Shown here piece after piece: positions 16,167 to 23,596 of a stretch of 33,605 nucleotides of DNA. Both the position numbers and the translations under genes were made by a program. The notes under the pieces were generated by a model that worked only from the letters and a program-made list of their open reading frames with translations, made no database searches and was not told where the DNA came from. Position 1 is the first letter of the stretch, and each line of letters opens with the position of its first letter. The stretch comes from Protaetiibacter sp. (GTDB lineage: Bacteria; Actinomycetota; Actinomycetes; Actinomycetales; Microbacteriaceae), in the NCBI GenBank assembly GCA_030150265.1, contig JASLGG010000008.1:1-33605 (forward strand), given 5' to 3'.

Positions 16167-17099
16167 ATGGATGACGTACTTCCCGGCACGGCTGCAGCTC
16201 CTGGCTGCGGCGAGACGTCGGAGCCGTGCGACAACCCGCATTTCGCCAAGGGGTACTGCAAGAAGCACTACACCCGGCGGTATCGCGCGGGTGAGTTCGG
16301 CGGCGCCCCGGTCAAGCAGCCGCGATGCTGCCCGCCGGATCACCCGCACGACTACGAGACGTGCTGGGTCGAGCACCGTTGCCGCTGCCCCCAGTGCAAG
16401 GCCGCGCAGGAGGAGCATCGCCGCATCCTGAGTTCGAGGCACGGGAACCGGCAGCTGGGCGTGCGGGATCTCCGGGCTGCACGGATGGTGCCGATGGCGC
16501 CGATCAAGGCGCACCTCGTCGCGCTGCAGCGTGAGGGCGCCTTCGGTCTCGAGCGGATCGCGGATGCCGCCCACGTGACCCACAACCTCATCCTGGCCAT
16601 CTACTTCGGACAACAGGGCCTGAGCGCGCTCGGGCAGGACCGCGACCCGCGCAAGCAGACCATCAACGAGGACGTCGCGGTGCGGATCCTCGCGCTGCGA
16701 CCGCGCGACGTCGACCCTGCCCTCGCCGCGGCGCGGGGCAGCGAACGCCGGCTGCAGTCGCTCATCGCGATTGGCTACACGCCCAGCTACCTCGCGGATC
16801 GGATCGGTGTGCGCGGATCGGACGTCGCAGACATCCTGCTCGGGCGCCGCAAGTACGTCACGGCGAACACCGCGGCTGCTGTCCGCGAGCTGTTCGACGA
16901 GCTGGGGATGCGCCCGCGGGAAGGCGTGGTTGCGCAGCAGATGCGCGACACGGCTCGCCGGCACGGGTGGCCCGGACCGCTGCACCTCGACGACCTCGGC
17001 CAGCTCGACGAGTTCGACGACGTCGACGAGCTCGAAGAACTGCCGCTGCTCGAGCGCGCGCTCGAGGAGCAGCCGCGCGAGGGGCGGGCCGTCGCGTGA
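16167..17099 (+). CDS. Zinc-finger and HTH protein, candidate regulator of the box regulon
   Basis: This 310-residue protein starts at ATG 16167, behind GGAGG. The N-terminus has two Cys clusters: C14-x6-C21-x9-C31-x2-H34 ('PHFAKGYCKKHYTR', treble-clef-like) and C54/C55...C66-x5-C72-x-C74-x2-C77. An HTH region follows (about 190-245: 'SERRLQSLIAIGYTPSYLADRIGVRGSDVADILLGRR'), then 'RRHGWPGPLHLDDLG' and an acidic tail ('DEFDDVDELEELPLLERALEE'). It is related to the 13902 and 17922 proteins. As first gene behind the doubled operator, it is the best candidate for the protein that binds the seven boxes. That link is inference from position. Confidence 0.82.
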   Translation: MDDVLPGTAAAPGCGETSEPCDNPHFAKGYCKKHYTRRYRAGEFGGAPVKQPRCCPPDHPHDYETCWVEHRCRCPQCKAAQEEHRRILSSRHGNRQLGVRDLRAARMVPMAPIKAHLVALQREGAFGLERIADAAHVTHNLILAIYFGQQGLSALGQDRDPRKQTINEDVAVRILALRPRDVDPALAAARGSERRLQSLIAIGYTPSYLADRIGVRGSDVADILLGRRKYVTANTAAAVRELFDELGMRPREGVVAQQMRDTARRHGWPGPLHLDDLGQLDEFDDVDELEELPLLERALEEQPREGRAVA

Positions 17100-17455
17100 A
17101 CGTCACCGAGATCCGCCAGCCGATGACCCGTCCGAAGACGGTCGACGAGTTCCGCAAAGCCAGGCCGCGGATGATCGACACCGACGGCGCGCCGCTGGTG
17201 TCTGCCCAATGCCCGACCTGCGAGCAGGTTCACCTGACCGTGGAGCCCTGCCGCCCTCAGTGCCCCGAATGCGGCTCCACAGCGGCACGATGCATGCGAC
17301 CCTCCGGTCACGAGGCCCAGGACTGGCATGCGGCCCGCTGGGCAGCACTCGACCGACTCAGCGACGAACGCCTGGCCGCCGGCCTCCCGGTCGTCGCCCG
17401 CTGGGCAGACCCCTCGCCCGCGCTCTTCGACGACCTGGAAGAGGTGACCTCTTGA
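17096..17455 (+). CDS. Small zinc-ribbon protein
   Basis: This 119-residue protein starts at GTG in a GTGA overlap. It has C39-x2-C42 and C52-x3-C56-x2-C59-x6-C66 followed by 'RPSGHEAQDWHAARW', so up to eight Cys/His ligands for one or two zinc ions. The 'C-x-RPSGHEA-x2-WHA-x-R' pattern recurs in small proteins of actinobacterial mobile elements and phages, without known function. It is coupled to both neighbours. Confidence 0.72.
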   Translation: MNVTEIRQPMTRPKTVDEFRKARPRMIDTDGAPLVSAQCPTCEQVHLTVEPCRPQCPECGSTAARCMRPSGHEAQDWHAARWAALDRLSDERLAAGLPVVARWADPSPALFDDLEEVTS

Positions 17456-17925
17456 ACCCCACAGCGCTCTTCGGCGGCGTCGACCGCGAGCTCGCATTCC
17501 ACGAAGGCCAGATCCGGCAGCTCAACCAGCGCCGCAGCCCCCTCGAGCTCGCCCACGGGCTCGCCCTCGTCACCGGATTCGGGGGTGGCCTCTTCGCCGC
17601 CGTCGCAGCCGCACACCGGCTCCTCGGCGACGCCGACCAGCTCGTCGCGATCGCGCTGCGCGCCGGCATCCTCACGATGCTCGTCGCCGCCGGCGTCGCC
17701 ATCATCACCGGCCGCACCCTGGCCCGCATCGATCGCCGGGTCCGGCCGCACGCTCAGCGCGTCCACGATCTCCGGCTCGCCGCCCGCTACGACAGGGAGC
17801 CGTGGGTGACCGCTGACGGCAAACGTTGGGCCCGAGACCTGACCAAGTATGGGTATCCCTGCTCCTTCGCGCCTCGCGTCGAGTGCATCCCGTCGCTCGT
17901 CGACGTGGAAGAGGCGACCCGATGA
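17452..17925 (+). CDS. Small membrane protein with two helices
   Basis: This 157-residue protein starts at TTG in a TTGA overlap with the preceding stop. It has a polar N-terminus (about 1-32, 'GGVDRELAFHEGQIRQLNQRRSPLELAHG'), two membrane segments (about 36-57 and 66-86) and a soluble basic tail with a WVTADGKRWARDL segment. I do not recognise the family. It overlaps the next gene by ATGA. Confidence 0.7.
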   Translation: MNPTALFGGVDRELAFHEGQIRQLNQRRSPLELAHGLALVTGFGGGLFAAVAAAHRLLGDADQLVAIALRAGILTMLVAAGVAIITGRTLARIDRRVRPHAQRVHDLRLAARYDREPWVTADGKRWARDLTKYGYPCSFAPRVECIPSLVDVEEATR

Positions 17926-19490
17926 ACCGGAGCAAGGAGGTGACGACCTTGTCGCCCGATGATCGCGACTTTCCGCACGGCACGCCCCACGGCGCCGCGA
18001 TGGGCTGCAAGTCCGCTCACTGCCCGGCCGTACTGCCCTGCCGCGACGTCGCCCAGCGCTACCGCGGAGACTTCGCCTTCCGCCGGCAGATCGACGCCGG
18101 CCTGAGCGTCGCCGAGATCCTCGAGAGCGAACGCACCGCCACGGTGAAGGCCGAACACCAGCGCCGCGACGCGGCGGCCGCCGAACGAGCAGCTGCAGCA
18201 GATCAGCGCCGCAGCGAACGAGAGGCAGCGCGCGCGGCCGCGGCCGCCGAGGCCGCCGCCGAACGCGCCCGCCTCAGGCAGGCTGCGGCCGCTGAGCGTG
18301 CCCACGCGAAGCAGACGGAGCGCGCAGCTGCTCGAGCAGAGCGCGAGCTCGCTACGAGCGCACGTCGCGACGAGGCACTCGCCGCGCGTGCAACTGCAGC
18401 CCGGGAGCGGCAACTCGACGGGGAGACCACCGCAGCCACGAACGCCGCGTTGAAAGAGGCGGAGCGGGAGGCCGCCCAGGCCGAGCGTGCAGCTGCTCGA
18501 GCGGAGCGTGAGACGGCCGCAGTCGAGCGGATGCAGGCGAGGGAGGCCGAGCGTGCAGCTGCTCGAGCTGAGCGCGAGCACCTCGTGCACGTGCGTGCCG
18601 AGCTGACCGCGGCGCGTCGCGCGGCCGCTTCGGCTGGCCGGCGCCTCGAGGCAGCCGAGGCAAGCGGCAGCGGCGAGCGGATCGAGCAACTGCGGGCGGA
18701 AGTAGAGCGCGCGCAGGGTGCGCTCGAGGAGGCTGCCGGGGCTGTCGCGGCCGTCGAGGGCGTCTCGATCGAGAGCGTGCTCGAGCGAGCCAGCGGACGG
18801 ACGGGCCGCAACGTCGACACCTCGCACGATGCCGAGGTGCGCGAGCTCTATGGGCAAGGGCTCATCGATCGGGAGATCTCCGATCGGCTCAGGATCTCGG
18901 CAGAGCGGGTGATGCGGATCCGGCACCGTCTCCACCTCGAGCGGCTTCGCCCCGATCAGCGGGCAACGAAGGTTCGCCGGAAGCCGCCGCGGAAGCGGGC
19001 GGAGGTCCAAGGCTGCGGCACCAATGCCTCTTGGGTTCGAGGTTGCCCGTGCACGGACTGTGAGGAGGCGCACAAGGCCTACCACCGTGAGTACACCGCG
19101 CGGCGGAAGGCGAACGGCGGCGTCGGGCTCCGGCACGGGCAGATCAAGCACGGCACCGCGTCGGGTTACTCCTACGGGTGCCACGACCGGGCCAAGTGCC
19201 CCGCGACGCCGACCTGCGCGGATGCGTCGCTCGCGGCGGAGGCTGCGCGTCGTCGAGCTGCCGGGAAGCCTGAGCGGGTGCTGGTCGACGCAGGACCGGT
19301 GAGGGAGCGGGTGCGTTCCCTGATGGCTGCCGGCATGAACACCAGGGCGATCGCCGCGGCCGCCGGCGTGGGCCACACCGCTGTCGGGAACCTCGTCTAC
19401 GGCAAGCGCGGCCGCGAGCTCGCGCAGGTTCTCGTCTCAACGTCGGATCGGATCATGAAGGTGACCGCAGCCGAGTGGAGGGCGTCATGA
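17922..19490 (+). CDS. Long coiled-coil DNA-binding protein with duplicated HGT/Cys motifs
   Basis: This ~522-residue protein has an ATG at 17922 in an ATGA overlap. An in-frame TTG at 17949 has a near-ideal AAGGAGGTGA eight bases upstream and may be the true start. The N-terminal motif 'PHGTPHGAAMGCKSAHCPAVLPC' is followed by a long Ala/Glu/Arg coiled coil (about 65-280), an HTH (about 300-330, 'HDAEVRELYGQGLIDREISDRLRISAERVMRIR'), a Cys cluster ('CGTNASWVRGCPCTDC'), a second HGT motif ('KHGTASGYSYGCHDRAKCPATPTC') and a C-terminal HTH ('MNTRAIAAAAGVGHTAVGNLVYGKRG'). It may organise or bridge DNA of the element. The function is unproven. Confidence 0.78.
   Translation: MNRSKEVTTLSPDDRDFPHGTPHGAAMGCKSAHCPAVLPCRDVAQRYRGDFAFRRQIDAGLSVAEILESERTATVKAEHQRRDAAAAERAAAADQRRSEREAARAAAAAEAAAERARLRQAAAAERAHAKQTERAAARAERELATSARRDEALAARATAARERQLDGETTAATNAALKEAEREAAQAERAAARAERETAAVERMQAREAERAAARAEREHLVHVRAELTAARRAAASAGRRLEAAEASGSGERIEQLRAEVERAQGALEEAAGAVAAVEGVSIESVLERASGRTGRNVDTSHDAEVRELYGQGLIDREISDRLRISAERVMRIRHRLHLERLRPDQRATKVRRKPPRKRAEVQGCGTNASWVRGCPCTDCEEAHKAYHREYTARRKANGGVGLRHGQIKHGTASGYSYGCHDRAKCPATPTCADASLAAEAARRRAAGKPERVLVDAGPVRERVRSLMAAGMNTRAIAAAAGVGHTAVGNLVYGKRGRELAQVLVSTSDRIMKVTAAEWRAS
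18318..18578 (+). repeat. Three copies of a 30-bp repeat inside the coiled-coil gene
   Basis: Copies at 18318-18347, 18483-18512 and 18549-18578 differ at only a few positions. Each encodes ERAAARAERE, and each contains GCAGCTGCTCGAGC. They lie in the coiled-coil part and suggest growth of the coil by local duplication. Confidence 0.75.
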
Positions 19491-19693
19491 ACGATCGCAC
19501 GTGCCGGGTATGCGGATGCACGGACGACAACTGCGCCGGCTGCATCGAGAGAACCGGGACGCCCTGCTACTGGGTCGCGGAGGATCTCTGCAGCGCCTGC
19601 GCCGGCCGAACGGATGCCGCGGCCGCGGAGATCAGGCCGTACACCGAGGCGCTGCTGTATGGCGCGCGAGGCGAGGGAGCGATCGGTGCCTAG
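19487..19693 (+). CDS. Small Cys-rich zinc-binding protein
   Basis: This 68-residue protein starts in an ATGA overlap. The first 40 residues hold eight Cys ('CRVCGCTDDNCAGCIERTGTPCYWVAEDLCSAC'), a pattern common in small phage and mobile-element proteins that fold around zinc. A short helical tail follows. The precise role is unknown. It overlaps the next gene by 8 bp. Confidence 0.72.
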   Translation: MNDRTCRVCGCTDDNCAGCIERTGTPCYWVAEDLCSACAGRTDAAAAEIRPYTEALLYGARGEGAIGA

Positions 19694-19898
19694 CCGGGAA
19701 GCCAAGGTTGAGACCTACGCGCGCGAGCACGACATCGGGCCGCTGATGGAGGTGCAGGAAGCCAGGAGCGGCGGCGCCAGCTTCACGCTCGAGGTCGGAT
19801 GGTGGGGTCTGACCGTGCGGCTCGATCTTGGCGACGTCGCTCGTCTGCACACCCAGCTCGGCGAGATCCTGAGGAAGGGCAGGGCCTCGAATGGCTGA
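19686..19898 (+). CDS. Small hypothetical protein
   Basis: This 70-residue protein starts at GTG 19686, overlapping the upstream stop by 8 bp. It looks like an alpha/beta protein: a helical start, then a strand pair 'ASFTLEVGWWGLTVRLDLGDVARLHTQLGEILR'. There is no Cys, membrane segment or motif that I recognise. Coupling to both neighbours supports translation. Confidence 0.62.
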   Translation: MPSREAKVETYAREHDIGPLMEVQEARSGGASFTLEVGWWGLTVRLDLGDVARLHTQLGEILRKGRASNG

Positions 19899-20196
19899 GC
19901 TCGAGTCGGTGGACACCTCCGGCATCGCCGAAGTCGTCGAGGCCGGTAACTCCGAGCTGATGCTCGAGCTCGGGCCCATCCTCGCCACGATCCACGCGAT
20001 GCCCTCAACCCACCGCGACCGCCCCGTCCTGATCCGCTCGGCGCGCAGCATCCTGCAGGACGAGTTCGGAGACGACGGCGACCTCGTGCTGTCGGCGATC
20101 TTCGCCGGGCTCGAGTACGTCCTCACCGAGCTCGCCTACCCCGCATCCCGCATCTACGAACACCACCGCGAGCGCTGTGGGGTGGGTGTCCGGTGA
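19891..20196 (+). CDS. Small helical hypothetical protein
   Basis: This 101-residue acidic, mostly helical protein contains 'RPVLIRSARSILQDEFGDDGDLVLSAIFAGLEYVLTELAYPASRIYEHHRERCG'. I do not recognise a family. It starts 8 bp inside the previous gene and ends in a GTGA overlap with the membrane protein gene. Confidence 0.65.
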   Translation: MAELESVDTSGIAEVVEAGNSELMLELGPILATIHAMPSTHRDRPVLIRSARSILQDEFGDDGDLVLSAIFAGLEYVLTELAYPASRIYEHHRERCGVGVR

Positions 20197-20522
20197 AGGT
20201 CTACGAGCGTCTGTATCTGCATGTGCCGTTGGCTCCGGGTCGGGCGGTTCGGCTGCCGTGGCCGATGACGGCGGGGGAGGCTGCCGTCTACGTGGTGATC
20301 ATGGCGGGGGTGGCGGTGTTGGGGATCGGTGTCGCGCTGTGGGGGGCGTGGCAGTTGATCGAGCCGTCGTTGTGGCGTCTTGCGCCGGTGGTTGTGTGGG
20401 TCGTGGTGTGGAAGGTGTTGATTCTGCCGGCGGCGGTGCGTTCGGTGCGGCCGGGGGATGTTGCGGCGAGGTGTGCGGCGTTCATTCGGCAGCGGGGGTC
20501 GCGGGCGGGGGCTGGATCGTGA
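20193..20522 (+). CDS. Small membrane protein with unusual codon use
   Basis: This 109-residue protein has two or three membrane helices (about 28-52, 60-82) and basic ends. Its codons end mostly in G or T (GTG, GCG, TTG, GGT) while the neighbours favour C-ending codons, and the coding strand is visibly G+T rich. This suggests a different origin. It is nevertheless coupled by GTGA on both sides. It may be a membrane partner of the secreted nuclease that follows, or an immunity-like protein; that is speculation. Confidence 0.68.
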   Translation: MKVYERLYLHVPLAPGRAVRLPWPMTAGEAAVYVVIMAGVAVLGIGVALWGAWQLIEPSLWRLAPVVVWVVVWKVLILPAAVRSVRPGDVAARCAAFIRQRGSRAGAGS

Positions 20523-21229
20523 GGCGCGCGAGTTCCGCCGTCCTCGGTCTCGCGGTCGTGGCGCTGCTGCTGTGGGGTGTGCTCGGTGTGGTGCCGGGTT
20601 CGCCGGGTGTGGTGCCGAGGTTGCCGGCGACGGCGCCGAGCTCGGGCCCGACTGCGTCGTCGTCGGCGCCGCCGGCGGGGGTGCTCGAGCAGCTGGCGGA
20701 GATCCCCGAGCTCGTCGACGAGCAGGTGCCGGAGTATCGGCGGGCGCAGTTCGGGGATGGGTGGCTCGACGTCGACGGGAACGGGTGCGACACCCGCAAC
20801 GACATCCTGATCCGCGACCTGGTCGACGTCGTCGTTGACGAGCGCTGCAGAGTGCTCACCGGCACCCTGAACGACCCGTACACCGGGACGGTGATCGGGT
20901 TCGTGAGGGGTCCGCAGAGCAGCCAGGACGTGCAGATCGACCACATCCTCCCGCTGGCGGTCGCGTGGCGCGGAGGCGCCTGGAAGTGGACGAGCGACGA
21001 GCGGGAGGCGTTCGCCAACGACCCGCTCGAGCTCGCCGCGGTCAGCGGCCCCGCGAACGCGCAGAAGGGCGCGAAGTCGCTCTCGCAATGGACGCCGCCG
21101 GCAGCCGCCTTCCAGTGCTCCTACGCGGCCGCATACGTCGACGTCGCACACCGGTACCAGATCGCTCTCAGCGGCGCCGACAAGGCCGCTGCAGCGACGA
21201 TCCTGACATCGTGCGAGGAGGCGTCGTGA
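20519..21229 (+). CDS. Secreted HNH-type nuclease (DUF1524-like)
   Basis: This 236-residue protein starts at GTG in a GTGA overlap. It has a signal peptide or membrane anchor (about 5-28), a Ser/Pro/Ala linker (31-55) and a nuclease domain with 'VQIDHILPLAVAWRGGAW' (catalytic Asp-His at 141-142), 'NDPLEL' and 'ANAQKGAKSLSQWTPP' (Asn180, Lys183). This is the pattern of the secreted HNH/DUF1524 nucleases of actinobacteria. Four Cys (90, 110, 200, 232) could form two disulfides, fitting an exported enzyme. The first ~80 codons share the G/T-ending codon use of the previous gene; the rest does not. It probably cuts DNA outside the cell. Confidence 0.85.
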   Translation: MRRASSAVLGLAVVALLLWGVLGVVPGSPGVVPRLPATAPSSGPTASSSAPPAGVLEQLAEIPELVDEQVPEYRRAQFGDGWLDVDGNGCDTRNDILIRDLVDVVVDERCRVLTGTLNDPYTGTVIGFVRGPQSSQDVQIDHILPLAVAWRGGAWKWTSDEREAFANDPLELAAVSGPANAQKGAKSLSQWTPPAAAFQCSYAAAYVDVAHRYQIALSGADKAAAATILTSCEEAS

Positions 21230-21714
21230 TCGCGGCCGAGGTGCTCGAGGCGGTGCGGGCGGCTTACCCGCAGGCGGCGATCGTCCCGGAGGTCGTCATC
21301 CATGACGGCTTGTGGGAGGAGCGTGCGGGTGAATCGAGGCCGACCCGACGCATCGACGCGCTGATGTTCGCCTCGCTGCAACGGACGGCGATCGAGATCA
21401 AGGTGTCGCACACGGATCTGCGTCGCGACACCTGGGCCAAGCGCGCCCCGTGGGTGAGCGTGACCCACCGGTTCGTGTACGCGATGCCCATCGAGCTGTT
21501 CGAGTCGATCGAGAACTGGGGTGCGCTGCACCACGAGACCGGATTCGACATCTACGGCTGCGGCATCTGGACGGTCGACGCTGCCGGAAGGGTGAAGGCG
21601 GCGCGGAAAGCGATCGTGAACCACCACCCCGAGCCGCTACCGCAGCAGGTGATCCAGTCGCTCGCGTATCGAGCGGCAGGGATGTCGATGACCAAGGAGG
21701 AGAACCGTGGCTGA
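21226..21714 (+). CDS. PD-(D/E)XK-like nuclease, MmcB-like
   Basis: This 162-residue protein has the core 'RRIDALMFASLQRTAIEIKVSHTDLRRD', with Asp44, Glu57 and Lys59 as the D...ExK active site and Glu22 as a possible further ligand. 'RFVYAMPIELFESI' and a WTVDAAG strand follow. The order and size match MmcB-like/phage restriction-fold nucleases. It is probably a cytoplasmic DNA repair or processing nuclease. The start is the GTG in a GTGA overlap with the HNH gene; the end overlaps the next gene by 8 bp. Confidence 0.78.
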   Translation: MIAAEVLEAVRAAYPQAAIVPEVVIHDGLWEERAGESRPTRRIDALMFASLQRTAIEIKVSHTDLRRDTWAKRAPWVSVTHRFVYAMPIELFESIENWGALHHETGFDIYGCGIWTVDAAGRVKAARKAIVNHHPEPLPQQVIQSLAYRAAGMSMTKEENRG

Positions 21715-22084
21715 CCCGACCAACGTGAGCGACCCGGAGGCGGGCGCTCCGAGCGACACGACGCAGCCACAGCCGATCGGTCATCGTCTGCAGCTCGGGC
21801 GCCACTACGCACACGTCATGCGCGTCTACGACGGCGGCGTGGTCACCGGGCGACTGCGCAACGGCCGCACGGTCTCGTTCTCCACGCTCCTCGAGCACGC
21901 GATCTGCGGCCGCGCGAGAGGCGGGCCGCTCCGCGCGCGCGACGTCGCCGGCACCGCAGAGGGCGCAGCGCGCATCCACGGTGATCGTCTCGCACGCGAG
22001 AGCACCGGGCGCCCCGCGCTGCGCGCCCCGGACGGCTACGAGCCGTGCCGGGCGTGCTTCGGCAAGTACGAGCCGAGCGAGTGA
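21707..22084 (+). CDS. Hypothetical protein
   Basis: This 125-residue protein starts at GTG 21707, behind AAGGAGG. It looks beta-rich in the middle ('HRLQLGRHYAHVMRVYDGGVVTGRLRNGRTVSFSTLLEHAICG') with a basic C-terminal half containing two Cys ('EPCRACFGKYEPSE'). No family recognised. Its stop shares one base with the next ATG. Confidence 0.65.
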   Translation: MADPTNVSDPEAGAPSDTTQPQPIGHRLQLGRHYAHVMRVYDGGVVTGRLRNGRTVSFSTLLEHAICGRARGGPLRARDVAGTAEGAARIHGDRLARESTGRPALRAPDGYEPCRACFGKYEPSE

Positions 22085-22308
22085 TGCAGTACGCGATCGC
22101 CTTCTTTCCCGACTCGACCCTGAACGTCGCGGTGGTGGGGCCATACCGATCGCTCCCGCGGGCCGAGCGCGCGCTCGAGCGGATCGAGAACGCCATCGAG
22201 TACGACGAGGCCGACGCCATGAACGCCTTCCGGCGCCCTCAGATCATTCCGATGGTCAGCGAAGACCAGGCGATCGACGAGTACGGCCTCGACCCCGAAC
22301 GCACATGA
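22084..22308 (+). CDS. Small hypothetical protein
   Basis: This 74-residue protein begins 'MQYAIAFFPDSTLNVAVVGPYRSLPRAERALERIENAIE', a beta-alpha pattern resembling a small ferredoxin-like or SPOR-like fold, though weakly. It has an acidic tail. It is coupled by TGATG upstream and ATGA downstream. Confidence 0.65.
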   Translation: MQYAIAFFPDSTLNVAVVGPYRSLPRAERALERIENAIEYDEADAMNAFRRPQIIPMVSEDQAIDEYGLDPERT

Positions 22309-22502
22309 CGAGGACGCTGCAACACACGTGGGCGTGCCCGGAATACGGGGCCGAGTGCAGCTCCGATGCCGCGTGGCGGGCCCGCGCCCAGCTGCCCTGC
22401 CTGGCCTGCGTCCGAAAGAGCAGCGGGTGGAGCTGCACCGCATGCGGCAGCACCGACACCCACCACCCGTACCCCTGCCCTGACGCGGATACCGAGCCAT
22501 GA
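22305..22502 (+). CDS. Small Cys-rich protein
   Basis: This 65-residue protein has two Cys pairs in zinc-ribbon-like spacing ('CPEYGAEC', 'CLAC', 'CTAC', plus a late Cys near 'HHPYPC'). It probably binds zinc structurally. It is the fourth small Cys-rich product of this operon. ATGA overlaps on both sides. Confidence 0.62.
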   Translation: MTRTLQHTWACPEYGAECSSDAAWRARAQLPCLACVRKSSGWSCTACGSTDTHHPYPCPDADTEP

Positions 22503-22735
22503 GCCGCGGCCGCGGGAGACGGGGCACCGCGCGTCGAGCGATCTGCCCGGAATGCCAACGCTCGATCGCGGTCTACGCAGATCGGCATGCGCTCGAGGTG
22601 GGCGCAGGCCTGAGCTACCTGCTGCAGCCGCACAACGTCGCCCCGGGCCAGTCGTGCCGTGGCTGGCGAGTCGGGAAGGACGCACTCGAGCCGCCCACAG
22701 CCGCGCAGCATCCCGCTCGCGGAGGCCAGACGTAG
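22499..22735 (+). CDS. Small basic protein, last gene of the 14-gene operon
   Basis: This 78-residue protein has a strongly basic start ('MSRGRGRRGTARRAICPEC') and two or three Cys. It resembles a truncated zinc-binding fold with 'ISVYADRH'-like spacing ('IAVYADRHALEVGAGLSYLLQPHNV'). No family recognised. Its TAG stop overlaps a possible -10 (TAGAAT at 22733) for the next gene. Confidence 0.6.
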   Translation: MSRGRGRRGTARRAICPECQRSIAVYADRHALEVGAGLSYLLQPHNVAPGQSCRGWRVGKDALEPPTAAQHPARGGQT

Positions 22736-22776
22736 AATCCCTACCGGTGGCCGGCCATTGAGCGAGAGGATCTCCA

Positions 22777-23124
22777 ATGGGTCGGCGGTGGGAGCGATTC
22801 GGCCACCAGGTGTCCGAGATCCGACCCGGCACGTTCGAGATCCGCACTGCTGCCGGCGAGCGGATCGGCTGGGTCACCATGATCGGTGAGCGGTTCGAGG
22901 CGCACGGCTTCGCCCAGTCGCTCTCCGCGAGCTCACGCCTCGAGGGCGGCCCCTACTACTCAGGTCGCGCCGCTTTGCTGCGCGTCGTGGCAGCGCACGA
23001 GATCTCAGTACGTGCAGGCGAGTTCAGGGCCCAGATCCACGCGATCGAGGATGCCGAGCGGCGCCGGCTCAAGATGCCGGCGGTCTACGGTCAGGGCATC
23101 AAGCGGCCCGGCCGGTACAGCTAG
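22777..23124 (+). CDS. Hypothetical protein
   Basis: This 115-residue protein has GAGAGGA upstream of ATG 22777 and sits 41 bp after the operon end, so it may have its own promoter (TAGAAT at 22733-22738 as -10, with no clear -35). It begins with beta strands ('GHQVSEIRPGTFEIRTAAGERIGWVTMIGERFEAHG') and continues with helices ('YSGRAALLRVVAAHEISVRAGEF'). No family recognised. It is followed by a strong bidirectional terminator. Confidence 0.68.
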   Translation: MGRRWERFGHQVSEIRPGTFEIRTAAGERIGWVTMIGERFEAHGFAQSLSASSRLEGGPYYSGRAALLRVVAAHEISVRAGEFRAQIHAIEDAERRRLKMPAVYGQGIKRPGRYS

Positions 23125-23218
23125 CCCATCGATGACGCCGGCCGAGATCTGGCGAGCAGCGAGCACGAGCTCGTCCTCGATGAACCGACCGTGACAGTTC
23201 GGTGCGATGGCAGAAGAA

Positions 23219-23250
23219 CGGCGGGGCTAGGTTCATCCCTAGCCCCGCCG
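23219..23250. terminator. Bidirectional hairpin terminator
   Basis: A perfect 13-bp inverted repeat (CGGCGGGGCTAGG at 23219-23231, CCTAGCCCCGCCG at 23238-23250, 6-nt loop) sits between the convergent genes ending at 23124 and 23304. The rest of this 179-bp gap shows nothing I can support. Confidence 0.85.
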
Positions 23251-23303
23251 AAGAGTGTGTGAGCTTCTACCCCGCGCAGCACCACTCGATCGCTTGCCCC
23301 CCG

Positions 23304-23564
23304 CTACGATTCCTCGCCCGTGTCCTGTCCCAGCCCTCCGGTCACCCACTCGAGCGCCGCGTGCACCGCTCCGGATGTCGCGCCTCGAAGAGCGGCCGAT
23401 GCCAGCAGCGCGCCGAGGCGGTAGCCCGCGTGGTGTGCCCTCTGGTTCGCCGAGTTTTTGGAAGCGAGAACCTCATCTGCCGCCGAGGCGGCATCGTGAG
23501 GTGGTCCTCCATCCCTCCCTTCGTTGTCGTTGTTCTTCTTGCCCGGGCGCTGGGTGTTCTCCAT
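23304..23564 (-). CDS. Small hypothetical protein with hydrophobic C-terminal half
   Basis: This 86-residue protein starts at ATG 23564, selected because AAAGGAG lies 8 bases upstream; longer in-frame readings lack a site. It has a polar, Asn/Gly-rich N-terminus and a C-terminal half that is Ala/Leu-rich and amphipathic ('GYRLGALLASAALRGATSGAVHAALEWVTGG'). It follows the RHH gene, so the pair could be a regulator with a small partner. A toxin-antitoxin reading is possible but unsupported by any toxin motif. Confidence 0.62.
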   Translation of the reverse strand: MENTQRPGKKNNDNEGRDGGPPHDAASAADEVLASKNSANQRAHHAGYRLGALLASAALRGATSGAVHAALEWVTGGLGQDTGEES

Positions 23565-23596
23565 CGCCTTGCTCCTTTCGGAGATTCGACCGGACC

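Noticed and set aside
17787..19376. Open frame of 529 codons antisense to the coiled-coil gene
   Set aside because: The sense strand has HTH and Cys motifs and stop/start overlaps on both sides; the antisense frame is a composition shadow.
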